From Acridotheres tristis (lineage: Eukaryota; Chordata; Aves; Passeriformes; Sturnidae): a stretch of 64,000 nt of DNA. The stretch spans positions 310,001-374,000 of the forward strand of contig CM072892.1 of the NCBI GenBank assembly GCA_037013685.1, written 5' to 3'. Shown one piece after another: positions 23,038 to 35,380 of the stretch (the first letter of the stretch is position 1; each line of letters opens with the position of its first letter). The notes beneath the pieces are model-generated. The model worked only from the letters and a program-made list of their open reading frames with translations, searched no databases and was not told where the DNA came from. The translations under genes and the position numbers were made by a program.

Positions 23038-25154
23038 CTAAAATGTCCTATCACTATATTTTCTCAGCTATTAATTATATTTGTATAATTATATATTTAT
23101 ATATGTATATATATATTATCAACAGTCTCTTTTTAAATTTTCTTCTACTATTTTTTTTTCTCTTTTAATTTCTGTAGTTTGAAATCCAGTCCTTCCACTC
23201 CTGTTCTGCTTTTCCTATGGGTCAGAGCATCCCCAAGGATCAGGTGTCTGCTCCCTGCACGTGGGGAGAGCCCTGTGCAGACTGATGGCTCTGTGTGTGT
23301 GTTTATCTCACCAGGGATGTTGAATCCACCCTGTCAGGTTGAGAAACACAGCAAAACCTGGAGAGGAGAAGATCTGCCCTGGCTGGGTGTCCCTGTTTTC
23401 CTGGAGAGTTCCTTTCCAGGATCAAAGCAGGAATAAGATCAGGCAGCAGCTAGAGCCCAGTGTAAGGCACAGCCAGACTTCCTGGGCTGGAGAGGAACAC
23501 ACAGAGCTGGGAGTGTTCAGGGTTATTATTTGAAATATGCCCATGAGTTTGTACAATGTAATGATTTGAAAATGCCATTAATTTCCAAATGTGCTGTCTC
23601 CTTGGAACACAGGGAAAATGAGAAACAAGAAAAGGAAGAAGATTTAACAAATGCAATTAATCTGGAATTGCTTGGCAGGGTAGAATCGCCATTGATGTAT
23701 TTAACAAAGAACTAATTAAACCAAAATGCAAGCTGAAATAAAAGATGTTATGTAATGCAAATAGCACTGATTAAAAACTGTAGCCTCGAGAACTCAGGCT
23801 GTGCAGATAAATCACAGACACGTGTTCGTTGTGTAGAGATCAGGCTCGAACAGGATTCCAGTCCCAGAGGCAAACACGGATTTCATGGCTAAGTGTCCTT
23901 TGGAAGGCTCCAGCCCCAGGGTTTGCATGAGCTGCACTCCTGGGCCAGGCTGGATCCACACCTGCCCTGGCAGGGCAAGAGCCCACCTGGGCAGGGAGAA
24001 GGTCAGGGACTCCTCGGGGTCCCCAGAACATTCCCAGGGTCCCAGCCATGGTCTGATCAGGCAATTTTGGGGTGAAGGTGTTCCTGTGAAGGGGAAAGGG
24101 CCTGAAGGGAAGCAGGACAGCAGTGACTTGTCAGCAAGGCAGCTCCTGTGGGTTTTGGAGCCTCGTGCAGGGCACCCCCAGTGCAGCTTTTCAGCGTCAG
24201 CCCCACCTGACACCACTGTGACCCTGCTTTGTGCTCGTCCTGCAGCGCGGGGTGTGCCCCAGGGCACGGGATCCACGTCCTGCCCCAGCCCCATCCCAGC
24301 TGTGGGCAGCCCTGGGGAGGGTGCAGGGACCCCAGGGACAGGAGGAGCGTGGCTGAGGCAGGGGGCTCGCCCTGGGGACACTCTGGGGCTGCTCAGGGGC
24401 TGCAGACCCTCCCTTCCCCTTCCCCTCCCGTTCCTCCCTGCCTTTAGCTCTGCTCTTTGATGTTCTTCTCCTCTGCCCTGCAGGACACCCCTGGGCTAAG
24501 CAGAACTTCCTCATGTCCAGATCCTGCTCTCCCTGTGGCAGTGGTGGCCAGGACAGGCTGGCCACTGCCCGCTGTGCCCTCAGCACTGCAACTGCTGCAC
24601 AGCACTCACAGCTCCTTCCACAGCTCCTTCTCAGAGTGCCAGTGCAAAATATCCAGAATATCCCAGACCATGGGAACAACGTCCTGTCTGTGCTCACTGC
24701 AATGTTTGGGACCAGACACACACTGCCAGCGTGGATGGTGTGAGGACTCATCTCATCCTTGTTCCAGGGTCAGGAATGGTCACCTGGAACAGCTCTGGCA
24801 GAGAGGACATTGGGGAAATACTGAATTTCAAAAAAAAAAGAGAATGCAAACTTTGTGGGGGTGGTGCAACACAACAGCAATGGACCAAGTCTGGTGCTGA
24901 GCATCCCCTGCCCAGCTCAGCTCAGCTCTGTTTGTAATTTCAGCTCAGAGGATCTCGGGATTTGATGTTTCGACTCACTGCACCCAGGCCACAGAATCAA
25001 TATGAATTATCAGTAATTTTCCAGGGGTGGATAAATGTCATTGTGATGTGGAACTAATCCCTGCCTTGTCCTTGCCTGTTGGGTCAGCAGTGTTTGTTTT
25101 AGTGCCCAGAGGTCGCAGTGATCTCTGCTCCACGGGGACACTGAGGGGCTCCTG
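23038..25154. other. Single-copy DNA with AT microsatellite
   Basis: A degenerate TA repeat sits at 23085-23118. Between 23.52 and 23.83 kb the DNA is AT-rich, with an octamer motif ATGCAAAT at 23755-23762 and AATTAAT elements. From 23.9 to 24.6 kb it is GC-rich. No exon was recognised. Confidence 0.45.
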
Positions 25155-25668
25155 AGGGTGACACTGATGGAGGGGGTGACACCGATAGAGGGGTGACACC
25201 CGTGGAGGGGGTGACACCGATAGAGGGGTGACACCCGTGGAGGGGGTGACACCCATGGAGGGGGTGACACTGATAGAGGGGTGACACCCATGGAGGGGGT
25301 GACAGCAATGGAGGGGGTGACACTGATAGAGGGGGTGACACCGATAGAGGGATGACACCCATGGAGAGGGTGACAGCAATGGAGGGGGTGACACTGATGG
25401 AGAGGGTGACACCGATAGAGGGATGACACCGATAGAGGGGTGACAATGATGGAGAGGGTGATACCCATGGAGGGGGGTGACACTGATGGAGGGGGTGACA
25501 CCAGTGGAGGGGGTGACACCGATAGAGGGGTGACAATGATGGAGAGGGTGACACCCATGGAGGGGGGTGACACTGATGGAGGGGGTGACACCAGTGGAGG
25601 GGGTGACACCGATAGAGGGGTGACACTGATGGAGGGGGTGACACTGATGGAGGGGGTGACACTGAGCT
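25155..25668. repeat. Minisatellite, 17/18-bp units, about 28 copies
   Basis: GATGGAGGGGGTGACACT with variants GATAGAGGGGTGACACC (17 bp) and CATGGAGAGGGTGACAGC. Larger blocks recur: the segment 25,440-25,530 is close to 25,531-25,625. The minus strand is CCCCTCC-rich with long Ser/Pro/Val frames that I read as non-coding. Confidence 0.95.
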
Positions 25669-27037
25669 GACTCAGCCTTGTCCAAAGCCAGGGTGGGGCA
25701 GAGCTCTGGGGAGGGAGGGCAGGAGGGCCCCGATCCTTTGGGCCAGGGTGGGGCACTGTGCCAGTGTCAGATGCCAGTGGGATCCCTGCAGAGCCTCCCC
25801 TGCAGCACCAGGGTGTCACTGAACACTCGAGGAGCAGCTCCAGGAGGCAGCTGACACTGAGGGGACGTCTAACCTGGCACTGGAGTCCAACTGCATCAAA
25901 CTGCTTGTTAAAAATGCATGGATTCACCTGATAAGGATCATGTTCCTTGTGCTGGGATGCAGTGGCAGAAACAAATCTGATTTTTTTCTGGCCTGCTCTT
26001 TTCTCTGTGTGGTCACTCCTCTGTTTCTGTGTACTGACAATACACTTGTTTGGCTTTTTCACCCAATTTTTCTCCTTGTTCATTCCTCTCAGACAGAAAG
26101 TCTGAAGCCTGAAGGCTTTCAATAAAGAAAGGAAGCAGCTTGGTGAGAGCAGCTCCTTGGTGATCCTTGGCCCCAGACTCCACGGAAATTCCCCTTCCCA
26201 GCTGCTTTAGGAGCACCAATTCCCCTCAGGCCCCTTTATCCTTTTCCTTTTGCCCCACCTTTCATCCTGATGGGCATTTCAGCTTTGGGCCCCTGGGCTG
26301 GGGCCATGTCCTGTGTTGCTGTTGGCCCGGGGACAGAGCAGGTTCAGGTGCTGTCCCTGGGCCTGTTCACGGGGCCATTCCAGGCTGGGGAAACGCTGCC
26401 CTGCTGTGACTGAAATACCAAGGATGGCTTTGCCCAGCGGCATCCTGGCTGCACTTCATCACCCTGACCCAGCTCGGTCTGCAAAGGCAAAGTGATGGGC
26501 ACAAGTGGAAGATACCGAGTTCCAGTGGCATTTGCTCACAGAAATTTATGGCTCAGCTGTCTGTGTCCCATCTTGATGGAACACTTGGCAAGATCACTGT
26601 TCATATCATTTTGTAGGTGCTCTGGCCAATCAGAACAGTGCAAGGTTCCGTGTTTTGCTGCTGAAGTGACAGTAAGGGAAAGAAAATATTTCTCCAGAGA
26701 TGAAAACAGTTTAAATCTCAGATTTCTATGCTTCTGTAATATGAATTTCTCATAGCTTAAACATTCCCAGTCCTCCCAGGCTGATTCCTGACTGTCACCA
26801 CTCTGCACTCACAATTCACACAACACTTTGTCCTTGGCTTGGGAGATGTGCTGCACGGTCTGCAGAGTGCACAGATGGAGAGGAGCCAGGGGTGGCCCAG
26901 GCTGTCCCCTGGGCTGTGTCCTGAGCCAGCAGGGCACTGGCACAGCTGGGACCCACAGCAGCCAGAGCAGAGGTGCTGGCACTGGCAGACAGAGGGGGAA
27001 GACCCCTGGGAAGCTCTGGGAATCAGCTGGTGGGAGA
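25669..27037. other. Single-copy stretch, no gene seen
   Basis: Mixed composition. The open frames include none that resembles a known family. No tandem repeat was noticed. Confidence 0.5.
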
Positions 27038-27182
27038 GAATCACAGAATCATCACAGAATCATCTCAGAATCATCACAGAATCATCACAGAATCATCACA
27101 GAATCATTTGGGTTGGAAAAGGCCTCTGAGGCCATGGAATCCAACCCTTCCCCAGCCTGCCAAGGCCACACTGACCCCTGTC

Positions 27183-27188
27183 CCCAAG
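27183..27188. repeat. Target-site duplication CCCAAG (left copy)
   Basis: CCCAAG stands immediately left of the TGTGG start of the LTR and is repeated at 27596-27601 immediately right of its ACA end. Both copies fit the CR1 consensus read through this point. Confidence 0.7.
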
Positions 27189-27595
27189 TGTGGTGATTGA
27201 ATCAACTGAAGTAGGAGACATAAACCTGAGACCCTGGCAAACTGGGCACTGGGAAGATGGTAATCAGCTCATTCCAAAGTAAATTTCATTCCTAGCCCTG
27301 ATTCTCAGTTGGTCTGAGACCTTTGCCATGAATGGTCAAGTCTTTGGGATTGGAGCTTTGCCTCAGGTATTCCCTGTGTATTGTGAACCCAATCCCCTGA
27401 GCCTGGTCTTTGGTCACTGCCTGTCCTTGGATAACATTGGATAACATTGCTTTTGGAAGCTGCTCCTCAGAGCACGTGGATTAAAGGATATCCTGGCCCA
27501 CCATTGTACCCATCCCTTTATTATTTACAGCCCCCCAATCACCTGGTAAAACCGGTGAGGTTGTCACAAGGGGAGAACCCCCGAGGGATGTGACA
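27189..27595. mobile_element. Probable solo LTR of an endogenous retrovirus
   Basis: This 407-bp block starts TGTGGTGATT and ends GGGATGTGACA, the 5'-TG...CA-3' ends of an LTR. It is flanked by a perfect 6-bp duplication CCCAAG (27183-27188 and 27596-27601). A 6-bp duplication is typical of ERVK (class II) elements. An ATTAAA at 27480-27485 could be the polyadenylation signal of a plus-strand LTR. No internal gag, pol or env sequence is present, so recombination between two LTRs probably removed it. Confidence 0.7.
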
Positions 27596-27665
27596 CCCAA
27601 GTGCTACCTCCCCAAGGCTGTTAAATCCCTCCAGGGACGGGGACTCCACCTCCTCCTGCTCCTTT

Positions 27666-29264
27666 CTTTTAAACCTTTCCATTTTGCTCCTTTCCAAGGG
27701 AGATGTGCCCGAGTCCTTTGCCTGGGGACTCCTTTCATAGGTACTGTGGGTGTCTGTTCCTATTAGAAATGGTGCAACAAATCCAAATTATGTGCAGCAC
27801 TGCATCAACTCTGCGCTGGAGCAGGAGCTTGCTTTTGTTTTTTCCATTGCTTTTTGATTTTTTAATTTGTTTTGGCGAGATGAAATGTAGAAAGAAGAAA
27901 GTGATCCTAAAGGAATTATGACTCATGGAGATTAGATAAATAAGACAACTACAAAAGCCATGCTAAAAAGCAGTTTTGCATACAAGTCCTAAAAACTGTC
28001 TGGTGGTTTGTAATTCCATCATGTGAAGGCAAAGCTGTTTCTGAGACAAAGATTTGGGTAATAAGTATGCACTTGAATTTTAGTTAAGAAAATAATATGT
28101 CCTGAGGGTTTGTATTCCTGCAATCATTTCGCATGCATGCCGTGTTCCTACAGAGATGAGGAGCTGCTGTTATGTGACAGCTGACTCCATAAACTCGGAA
28201 AATTAATAAGAAGATGTTCTCGGAGCATGAGCTTTATTGCAAGGCCAGGCTGCTGGGCCGAGGGGGAGGCTGGAGGATCTGGGGGCAGAGCTGTGCCCGG
28301 ATCCCAGGGAATGCTGGAAGAGCCCCTGGATGCACAGCCAGTGCCCACCAAGCGTGTGGGGTAACAAACCTGGGCTTTGGCAAAAGGGAGAATGATGGAT
28401 CCTCGGGGAAATCACAAAAGCAATTTGTTCACCAGTTTTGCTGCTGAGCTTTTGTCCAAAAAAAAAAAAAAAAAAAAAGTTAAGCTCTGCTTAGCAAACG
28501 CTTTTGTTATTCCAGTAATGGTTTTTGTGGGAATTGAACAAAAACCAAGTGACAGGAGTTAAATGGCAACTTGAGAGCTGGTGGTTATTGCTGCAGTAGG
28601 GAAAGGGGTCTCGGGTGACCCTTTTCCTTTGGATAGCTCTGCCGTTGGCTGGGCTTGATCCATGGCTGAATAAAGCATGATGTGGATTAACTGAAGCACA
28701 AAGGTCCCCCCAGGAGACCCGGTCTGTTGGAGGGTCCTGCTGGGGCTGGCACTGCCCTGGCACCCCCGGGTCACGTCCCAGGGTCCCCACGGGGGCCTGG
28801 TGCAGTGGGACAGACGTGGGAGCCCGGGAGGGCACTGAGCCCCAGCGCTGCTCTGGCACAGGGACCACCGTCAGTGCCAGCCTGGCTCAGCCTGGAGCTG
28901 GGCTGGCACCAGAGCCCGGGGCTGTGCTCCCCCAGCGCCACTGGAGGGGTGCCCAGGTGGGCAGAGCCGGGCTCTAACAGGGACTCGCCCAGCTCTGGGT
29001 TATCCTTGAGCCTTTTCCCTGCTCGGCTGCTGGAGCCGAGGCTGCTCGGCAGCAGGAAAATCAATGTGATTTCCATGGTCCCTGCCAGGGGCACAGCCCC
29101 ATCGCTCACAGGTACCAGGGCTGCATTGCAGGTGAGGGCAACGGCCTGGGGTGGGGAATCCTGCCCTGGAGGGAGCAGGGCTGCTAAAAAACCAGCCTGG
29201 ATCATCCTGACAGCGAGTTCCAAAGGCAGCAGCTGCTGCCCTGAGTCTGCAGTTACCAGGAGGG
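27666..29264. other. Single-copy DNA with poly-A tract
   Basis: AT-rich to 28.45 kb, including a non-repetitive block at 28.05-28.22 kb with TTTCGCATGCATGCCG and ATGTGACAGCTGACTCC that could be a conserved non-coding element. An A21 run occurs at 28458-28478. GC-rich from 28.7 kb with overlapping frames on both strands and no known domain. Confidence 0.45.
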
Positions 29265-29312
29265 TGAAGGGTTAATGAATAAGGGTTAATGATTAAGGGT
29301 TAATGATTAGTG
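29265..29312. repeat. Short tandem repeat, AGGGTTAATGA(A)T units
   Basis: Three to four copies of GGGTTAATGATTA with small variations. AT-rich and short. Confidence 0.75.
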
Positions 29313-30574
29313 GCCCTTAATGAAATGCCTCTCTCCCAGCAGCTCCCAGCCCTGTGCTCCAGCTGAGGGCTGTGGGCAGGGGAAACAGCTCTCCTCCTGA
29401 GCCTGCCTTTGGTATTTTTTGGATATTTTTGGGGTATTTTTTGGGTATTTTTTGGATATTTTGGGTATTTTGGGAATTACACCACAACCCGTGCTGCCCA
29501 GGGCTGTAATTCCCAGGGGGGCTGGGGAAGCTCCGTGGGCAGGAACCCCTGGGAAAGGACAAGGTACAGGAGTTCTGGCTCCAAAGCAGCTCGTGCTGGG
29601 TTCCCAAGAGAACAGGAAATATTTCTTCTCGTTTTCTCCGAAGTGCCTTGGGCTCTGGAGAGCACTTTGCTCTCGCAGTGTGTCCTGTACAGAGCAGCAG
29701 AGGGGCACTGCTCACTGCCCCAGGCTTGCTTTCACACCTTTTCCCTCTCTCCACTGCTCTCAGTCCTCTGCAGCTCCAGGTTACATCTGGAATGTGGAGC
29801 AGTCCAGATGTGTTTGCTTTGCTCGTTTGTTCCCCTGCAGCTGGCAGGGAGTGGGGACCTTGTCCCCTGAAGTGATGGACAGAACAGGCACTGGCTCTGA
29901 GTCCTCCTGGTGTGAGAGCAGAGCCCTGCACGGCCCCTTTCCTGGAGCACTTGGCTCTGCCTTGGGTGATCCTCTGAGGCTTTATTAAATTCTGATTAGC
30001 AAAGAGAACAGTCCATGGCAGGCTGTAAATAAGCAGGCTGCCCACCCTTTGCTCTGTGCACTCACTGCTGTGCACACCACAGACCTTCAGGGATGGGAGG
30101 TGGGTCTGTCTGGGTCTCTCTGCGTGGCTACTCCTGAATATTTAAAAAATAGATTTACATATGGTAAGCTATTCACTGTTGCAAATACAGATACATTTAA
30201 CTATAAAATTAAAGTGGCCACTAAAGATCCTGATGGATTTGGGAACGTTCTCTCCAAATTTCCAACACATCTCACTGTGCCAAAGCCCACTCTGCCTCCA
30301 GCCCTGGGGTCACTAATGCCTTTGCCACCCAAGGAATTTTCAGTCCTTTGGAGGAAAGGAAAACACAGGATAATCCCAGCATGGAATAGTGATGGGAATA
30401 CAGACAACCATGCTGCAAACTGCTGCAGCTTAATGGGAGCCAGCACAGGAAGGATGGGGTGGAACAGGGCAGGAGGGAGCCTGGAGAGCTGCAGGGTCTG
30501 CACAGGAGGGAGTGACTGGGAGTGACCACCTGCACCCCTCCCTGGGCCCTGCACCCGCTCCCTGTGACTCCTGT
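29313..30574. other. Single-copy DNA with a TTTTTTGGGTA-like tract
   Basis: A degenerate repeat of TTTTTTGGGTATT/GGATATT spans about 29408-29476; its complement gives the Lys/Ile/Pro-rich minus frames. Elsewhere the sequence is non-repetitive. An AT-rich block at 30.13-30.23 kb is open in one frame but unfamiliar. Confidence 0.45.
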
Positions 30575-30724
30575 GGGATGGGTGCCCCTCCCTGGGTGCT
30601 GGGTATCCCTTCTTTGGGATGGGTGCCCCTCCCTGGGTGCTGGGTATCCCTTCTTTGGGATGGGTGCCCCTCCCTGGGTGCTGGGTATCCCTTCTTTGGG
30701 ATGGGTGCCCCTCCCTGGGTGCCC
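30575..30724. repeat. Minisatellite, 41-bp unit, about 3.6 copies
   Basis: GGGATGGGTGCCCCTCCC recurs at 30575, 30616, 30657 and 30698, with GGGTGCTGGGTATCCC between. Copies are identical over the shared parts, suggesting a recent expansion. Confidence 0.95.
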
Positions 30725-31787
30725 CCCGTGCTCCCTGTGGGCAGCCACATCTTTTAATTGTATTGTGGATTTATTTGGCTGATTTTGTGACTGGCCCTGT
30801 GCCAAGCTAGGTAGCCACAGAGTCTCCTCATGGAACCAAGGGGGGAAGGGGCCTCAGGACCCTCTGTGCAGCCTGCCTTGGCCCAAGCCCCTGCCCCAGA
30901 TCCAGGGGCGTTTCCCGGGCTATCGATGCCCTGTTTAGGAATGGCTGTACAGCTGCTGGAGCTCTGTGAGGCTCTCCAGGGGAGAGTGGAGTCTCCCCTG
31001 AGCCCAGGCAGGGTGAGCAGTGTCCCTGTGTGCTGGGTGCCAGTCCTGCCTGGCACGGGGTTTGTCCCGGCTCAGGGTCTGGCTGCCCAGCAGCAGCAGC
31101 TGTGCCCCAGGGAGGGCTCGCCCTGCTTTGGGGGTGGCTCTGGGCTCCTGCAGGGCTCAGCCTGATCAGGATGCAGCTCGTGGCCGGGAGGGAGGGAGGC
31201 TCCTCTCCAGCCAGCCATCCCTCACTGACTGCAGCAGACAAAGGTCGGGCCAGCACAAGTGGTTTGCAAGCCCCGTGTGCCCCCAGGTCGGCCGCCAGAC
31301 CACCAGGAAATGTTTATCCATCATGTGGATCGCAGGAAGGGGATGCTGCTGCCACGAAAATTTGTAAACTGTCATTTACAGCAGCCTCCTACCTTCCCTG
31401 AGGTGATGGGTATCACCACGGAGGGAGAGAATTTATCAGATTCACACTTCTAACTCACCATTACTCATCTTCCTTTCTAATTCCAAACCCGATTTGAAAA
31501 ATGGAAAAGTCAACAGGGCTGCAATGTCCACCTGCTGCTGCTCCTTTCCTTTAGCACCTCTCATGTGGAAACGCAGATTTTCAGCTGAATTACAACTCAT
31601 CAGGTGTGGGTGTGCAACAGCTTCATTTATTTATCTCAATTTACCAGGAGCCAGCAGTAGATGAAATAGGAATAAGAGGCCATAAATGCACCGAGGTCTG
31701 TGTTTCCTGCAGGGGCTCGGGGCTGCTGCAGAGCCCTGAGCTGTTCTGGACGTGCTGGGTGGGAAGGGCCCCACCAGGATGCAAAGA
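30725..31787. other. Single-copy DNA, no gene seen
   Basis: GC-rich to 31.2 kb, then AT-rich with a non-repetitive block at 31.30-31.45 kb. Overlapping frames on both strands have no recognisable content. Confidence 0.5.
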
Positions 31788-31996
31788 CAGGATCACAGAG
31801 TCATTTATTTTGGAAAAGCCCTGGATCCGTGCAGTACAGCCAGCACTGAGCCCTGTCCCCGTGTGCCACATCCCCAGGGTTTAAATCCCTGCAGGGGTGG
31901 GGACTGCAGCTGTGCCGGGGCTGGACGATCCTTTTGGGAAGAGATTTTTCCCCATGTCCAATACAAACCTCCTCTGGCACGGCTTGCAGCCAGGAC
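31788..31996 (-). mobile_element. CR1 LINE fragment (older subfamily)
   Basis: Antisense: GGATCACAGAGTCATTTATT, TTGGAAAAGCCCTGGATCC, GCACTGAGCCCTGTCCCC, TTTAAATCCCTGCAGGGGTG, GGGAAGAGATTTTTCCCC, CCAATACAAACCTCCTCTGG. It covers the same region as the 27-kb copy but is more diverged. Confidence 0.8.
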
Positions 31997-33966
31997 AGAC
32001 AGAGCACACAGTTTTTAGCTCTACACTAAGCTGAGGAACCTCACTCTGTATTTTTTATTTTTTTCCAGTGTGATTCCCCCCCAGCTGGTTGCTTCTCTTT
32101 CTGAAGTGACATTCCCGTGATTTCCCCTGGGGCAGTGCTTTGGCCAGGCCCTGTCCTGGACCTTGCTGGGTGAGTTCATCACATTTGCTGCTTGGAAAGC
32201 AGAGGGCTTCGTGCTTTCTCTGTACATGCCCATTATTCCTGGTGCCAGGACAGCCTGAGCTCTGCAGAGCAGAAACTCAGCTCTGAGCCCTCTCTTTCCC
32301 ATGGCCAAAATTTGCTGCCTGTAGATGTATTTTGAAACCCAAATCTCCCTGGTTTTACTGCTCCTTCTTCCTCACTCAGCCTTCCTGGCACCAGTGATGA
32401 GATAAAGTCCTGGAACAGAAGTTAAAGTACTAGTACATACATACATATATATATATATATATTTCAGGATCTCTGGTCTGTATATTTTCTTCTTCTATAC
32501 ACATAAGGAGAACTGAACAATGCAATAATCCTGCCTCAGAATTAGATTTTAAAATTTATCAATTTTTTGTCCATCCAGATATTTGTCTGTTACCCAATCT
32601 TGCATTAGTTTGCTCCCTTGAAGATGCAGAACTACCCATCAGTTACATATTAAGCTTTGCATCTTCTATTAATACATCTCTGCAAAGGGAAAGTATTAGG
32701 AGAGAAACAGAGCAAGCTGTGAAAGCTTTAACATCTGCCCCAGCAAAGTTCCCATCACACCCAGCATCTGTTTCACCAGTGTAAGGACACAATGAAATCT
32801 GCAGGGCATTGTCCTATTTGAATTTTAATATCTTTTCATTTCTTGTTTCTCTCTTGTTTGCTTGTTTTTGAAAGAGTTGGCAGCACACAAACACGGGGTT
32901 GTAAATGAGAAAGTGAAAGATTTGTCAATACTTGCACTCTCAGGGGACTGAGGTTCTTTAATTTTAATTACACTTAAGTCAGGCTCCCCACACACCCTGT
33001 GCTGGATGTTTTTCTCTTCCTAATATCATATAGGGAAAAATGCAGCAGCATCTGTTGCCTTCCTGACAGCTTCAATTGATTGTATCAGGAATGAGAAGCA
33101 GGGCTGGTCTGGAACAAGCCTTCATTGATTGCTGGATGGCAGCGACTGCATGGGGGATTTGAAACAACAGCAGGTTCGGGAGCCAGAGCCAGAAAGTAAA
33201 AAAGAAGCTGATGTCGGAGTTTCCAAAGGGTTTTGTCCCAGCTCTGCATTTTACCATCTTCAGTGGTGCAGCAGCCATGGTGGATGGGATTTTTATTGTT
33301 CCTTTTATTTAGTTTTAAATTATATGTTTAAAATTTTAACTAAAATTCAAACCAGGTTTGCCAAATTCACCAACAAAGTTTGTATGTGTTAAAAGGGCTC
33401 CTTTTTTTTTCTCAGAAATACTGCACTTCTGACCAAAGTGATTAGATAAAGGACATTATCTTCCCTGCTATCTGTGCTGGATAAATCCTCAGAGCATCTG
33501 AATGAATCAAGGAGCTTAAATCTATTGTGTGATTTTATCACTAAGTACCCATTGTGTATCAAATATTGATATACACTCTTGTGTATCAAGGATCTGTGGT
33601 GAGGTTTTATCACAGTGTGCCTCAGGATGTGCCAGGCCCTTCTTTTTGCCCCCCAAAGCTGAACAGAAATGAAGGAAATCATCGATGCTCTCAATTCACA
33701 CGTACCTGAGCAGCTGCTGTGTGCTCAGCTCTGGGGGCATGTGGAGCCAAAGGGAACCTGGGCATGGCTGCAGCCTCAGAGAAGAGGCTCAAAGGCACCA
33801 GCCCCCAAATCCCCCTGCCCCCCTGCCCCTCCCTGCCCCCCTGCCCCTCCCTGCACCCCCTGCCCCGGGGAACAAGAGTGACACCCTTTGAAATGCTGCC
33901 ACTCCTCCAGTCTGCTCCAAAAGGAGGTTTGGGGGATCCCCGTGGCCCCGTGGCATTTTTTACCAG
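31997..33966. other. Single-copy AT-rich DNA with two simple repeats
   Basis: A CATA/TA microsatellite lies at about 32424-32463. A CCCCTGCCCCTCCCTG tract lies at 33811-33867, whose minus strand is G-rich. In between, 32.4-33.6 kb is AT-rich and non-repetitive. No exon is supported. Confidence 0.5.
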
Positions 33967-34232
33967 TGAAGAGCAAGGGATGGAGGGACAGGACACAGGG
34001 AATGGCTCCCAGTTCCAGAGGGCAGGGATGGATGGGATGTTGGGAATTGGGAATTCCTGGCTGGGACGGAATTGCCAGATTTGCTGTGGCTGCCCCTGGA
34101 TCCCTGGCAGTGCCCGAGGCCAGGCTGGACATGGGGACAGTGGGAGGTGTCCCTGCCATGGCAGGGCTGGCTCTGGGGGGGATTTAAGCTCTCTCCCAAC
34201 CCAAACCAGTCTGGGACTCTGGGATTCTAAAG
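33967..34232 (+). mobile_element. CR1 LINE fragment, subfamily with shared deletion
   Basis: Sense order: AAGGGATGGAGGGACAGGAC, GAATGGCTCCCAGTTCCAG, GGATGGATGGGATGTTGGG, ATTGGGAATTCCTGGCTGGG, CCAGATTTGCTGTGGCTGCC, GGATCCCTGGCAGTGCCC, AGGTGTCCCTGCCATGGCAG, CTCTCCCAACCCAAACCAG, ending GGGACTCTGGGATTCT. It is nearly superimposable on the copy at 42.4 kb. Confidence 0.9.
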
Positions 34233-35041
34233 GAAGGATCAGCTCAGCCCTGGGGCTGTCCTGGGCTCTGTGACACTGCACAGTTCTTGAATCCTGAGCA
34301 TCTGTGCAGAGCTGGGCCTTTGCCTCCATGGAAGGGCTGGACTTGAGCTGTTTGTGAGCTCAGGACGATGGGGAGGAGGCTGCAGGGTCAGGATCTGTGA
34401 TTTCAGCTGTAACCAGCAGTGATAGCAGCTCGAAGAGATGTTGTGTGCATTTTTATTATGTCATTTTCTGAAGTACCACGATTAAAAATATGCCACCCAT
34501 TGTACATTCCAGCAGATGTGTGTGCCATTGATTTCTTTGTGCTTACCTTAGAACTGTTTATTCTGTGTTATCTTTCCAATGAAAATGAAGATACAGAGAA
34601 TCCAATGTGATTTTTTACTGCGGTGAAAAATACCCCTCATGCTTTGAACCATCACAGGCTGACATCCCACATCCCAACGTCCTTATCTTGCATTCTAGTC
34701 TGAAATGTATTAGTGGAGGATAATAATGACTTATTTTTTCACAGGACACACATAAAAGGAAATGTATAAGCAACTTTCACTTCATTATCGCTCTGCTATT
34801 TCAGCTGTGAATGAGCAAAAAGCAAACAAGACCTAAGAAACAATAATTTTAATTTCTGTGCTGCTTCCTTTTCCAGTGTTATGCTTCTTCCACTCATTAA
34901 AAGCAGCACTTCTCTTTTTCTAACGAGAAGGACACACTGATATTTCATGTTTGTCTCTGCACTGAGCAAAGCATTGGCTGGTGTCACACTGAGGGGCCAG
35001 GGACACCTGCAGGGCCCTCCCTGCTGGCAGTGACACAGCCT
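34233..35041. other. Single-copy AT-rich DNA
   Basis: AT-rich from 34.4 to 34.95 kb, non-repetitive, with short frames only. Confidence 0.5.
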
Positions 35042-35380
35042 TTGGTGAGGACTTTGGTGAGGACTTTGTTAATGGATGATGCCATTGGAGGTGCTGTTGG
35101 TGATGTCTTTGGTGATGGATGATGCCATTGGTGCTGGATGATGCTGTTGGTGATGCCTTTGATGATGAGGATGCTGTTGGTGATGCTGTTGGTGATACCT
35201 TTGGTGATGCTGTTGGTGATACCTTTGGTGATGAGGATGCTGTTGGTGATGCTGTTGGTGACACCTACCTTTGGTGATGCTGTTGGTGATGCCTTTGGTG
35301 ATGAGGATGCTGTTGGTGATGCTGTTGGTGATACCTTTGGTGATGCTGTGGGTGATGCCTTTGGTGATGCCATTGGCAAT
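35042..35380. repeat. Minisatellite, 12-bp GGTGATGCTGTT family, about 28 copies
   Basis: GGTGATGCTGTT and GGTGATGCCTTT alternate, with GATGAGGATGCTGTT and GGTGATACCTTT insertions, all in multiples of 3. On the minus strand this gives Ser/Pro/Thr/Ala or His/Gln repeats. With no upstream signal or splice context I keep it as a simple array. Confidence 0.93.

Larger units (their letters stand above)
27038..27665 (-). mobile_element. CR1 LINE fragment split by a solo LTR
   Basis: Antisense CR1 begins with a tail of about six 12-bp units (TCACAGAATCAT), then TTTGGGTTGGAAAAGGCCTC, GGAATCCAACCCTTCCCC and CACTGACCCCTGTCCCCAAG to 27188. It resumes at 27602 with TGCTACC..., TTAAATCCCTCCAGGGACG and GGGGACTCCACC. 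Taking out 27189-27601 restores an uninterrupted CR1, which dates the LTR insertion after the CR1. Confidence 0.85.

Noticed and set aside
23755..23762. Octamer ATGCAAAT as a POU-factor site
   Set aside because: A single 8-bp match in AT-rich DNA is expected by chance; no supporting cluster.
35042..35380. Ser/Pro/Thr/Ala-repeat protein on the minus strand
   Set aside because: The array is a 12-bp repeat and keeps three frames open; no signal peptide or unique flanking domain is visible.
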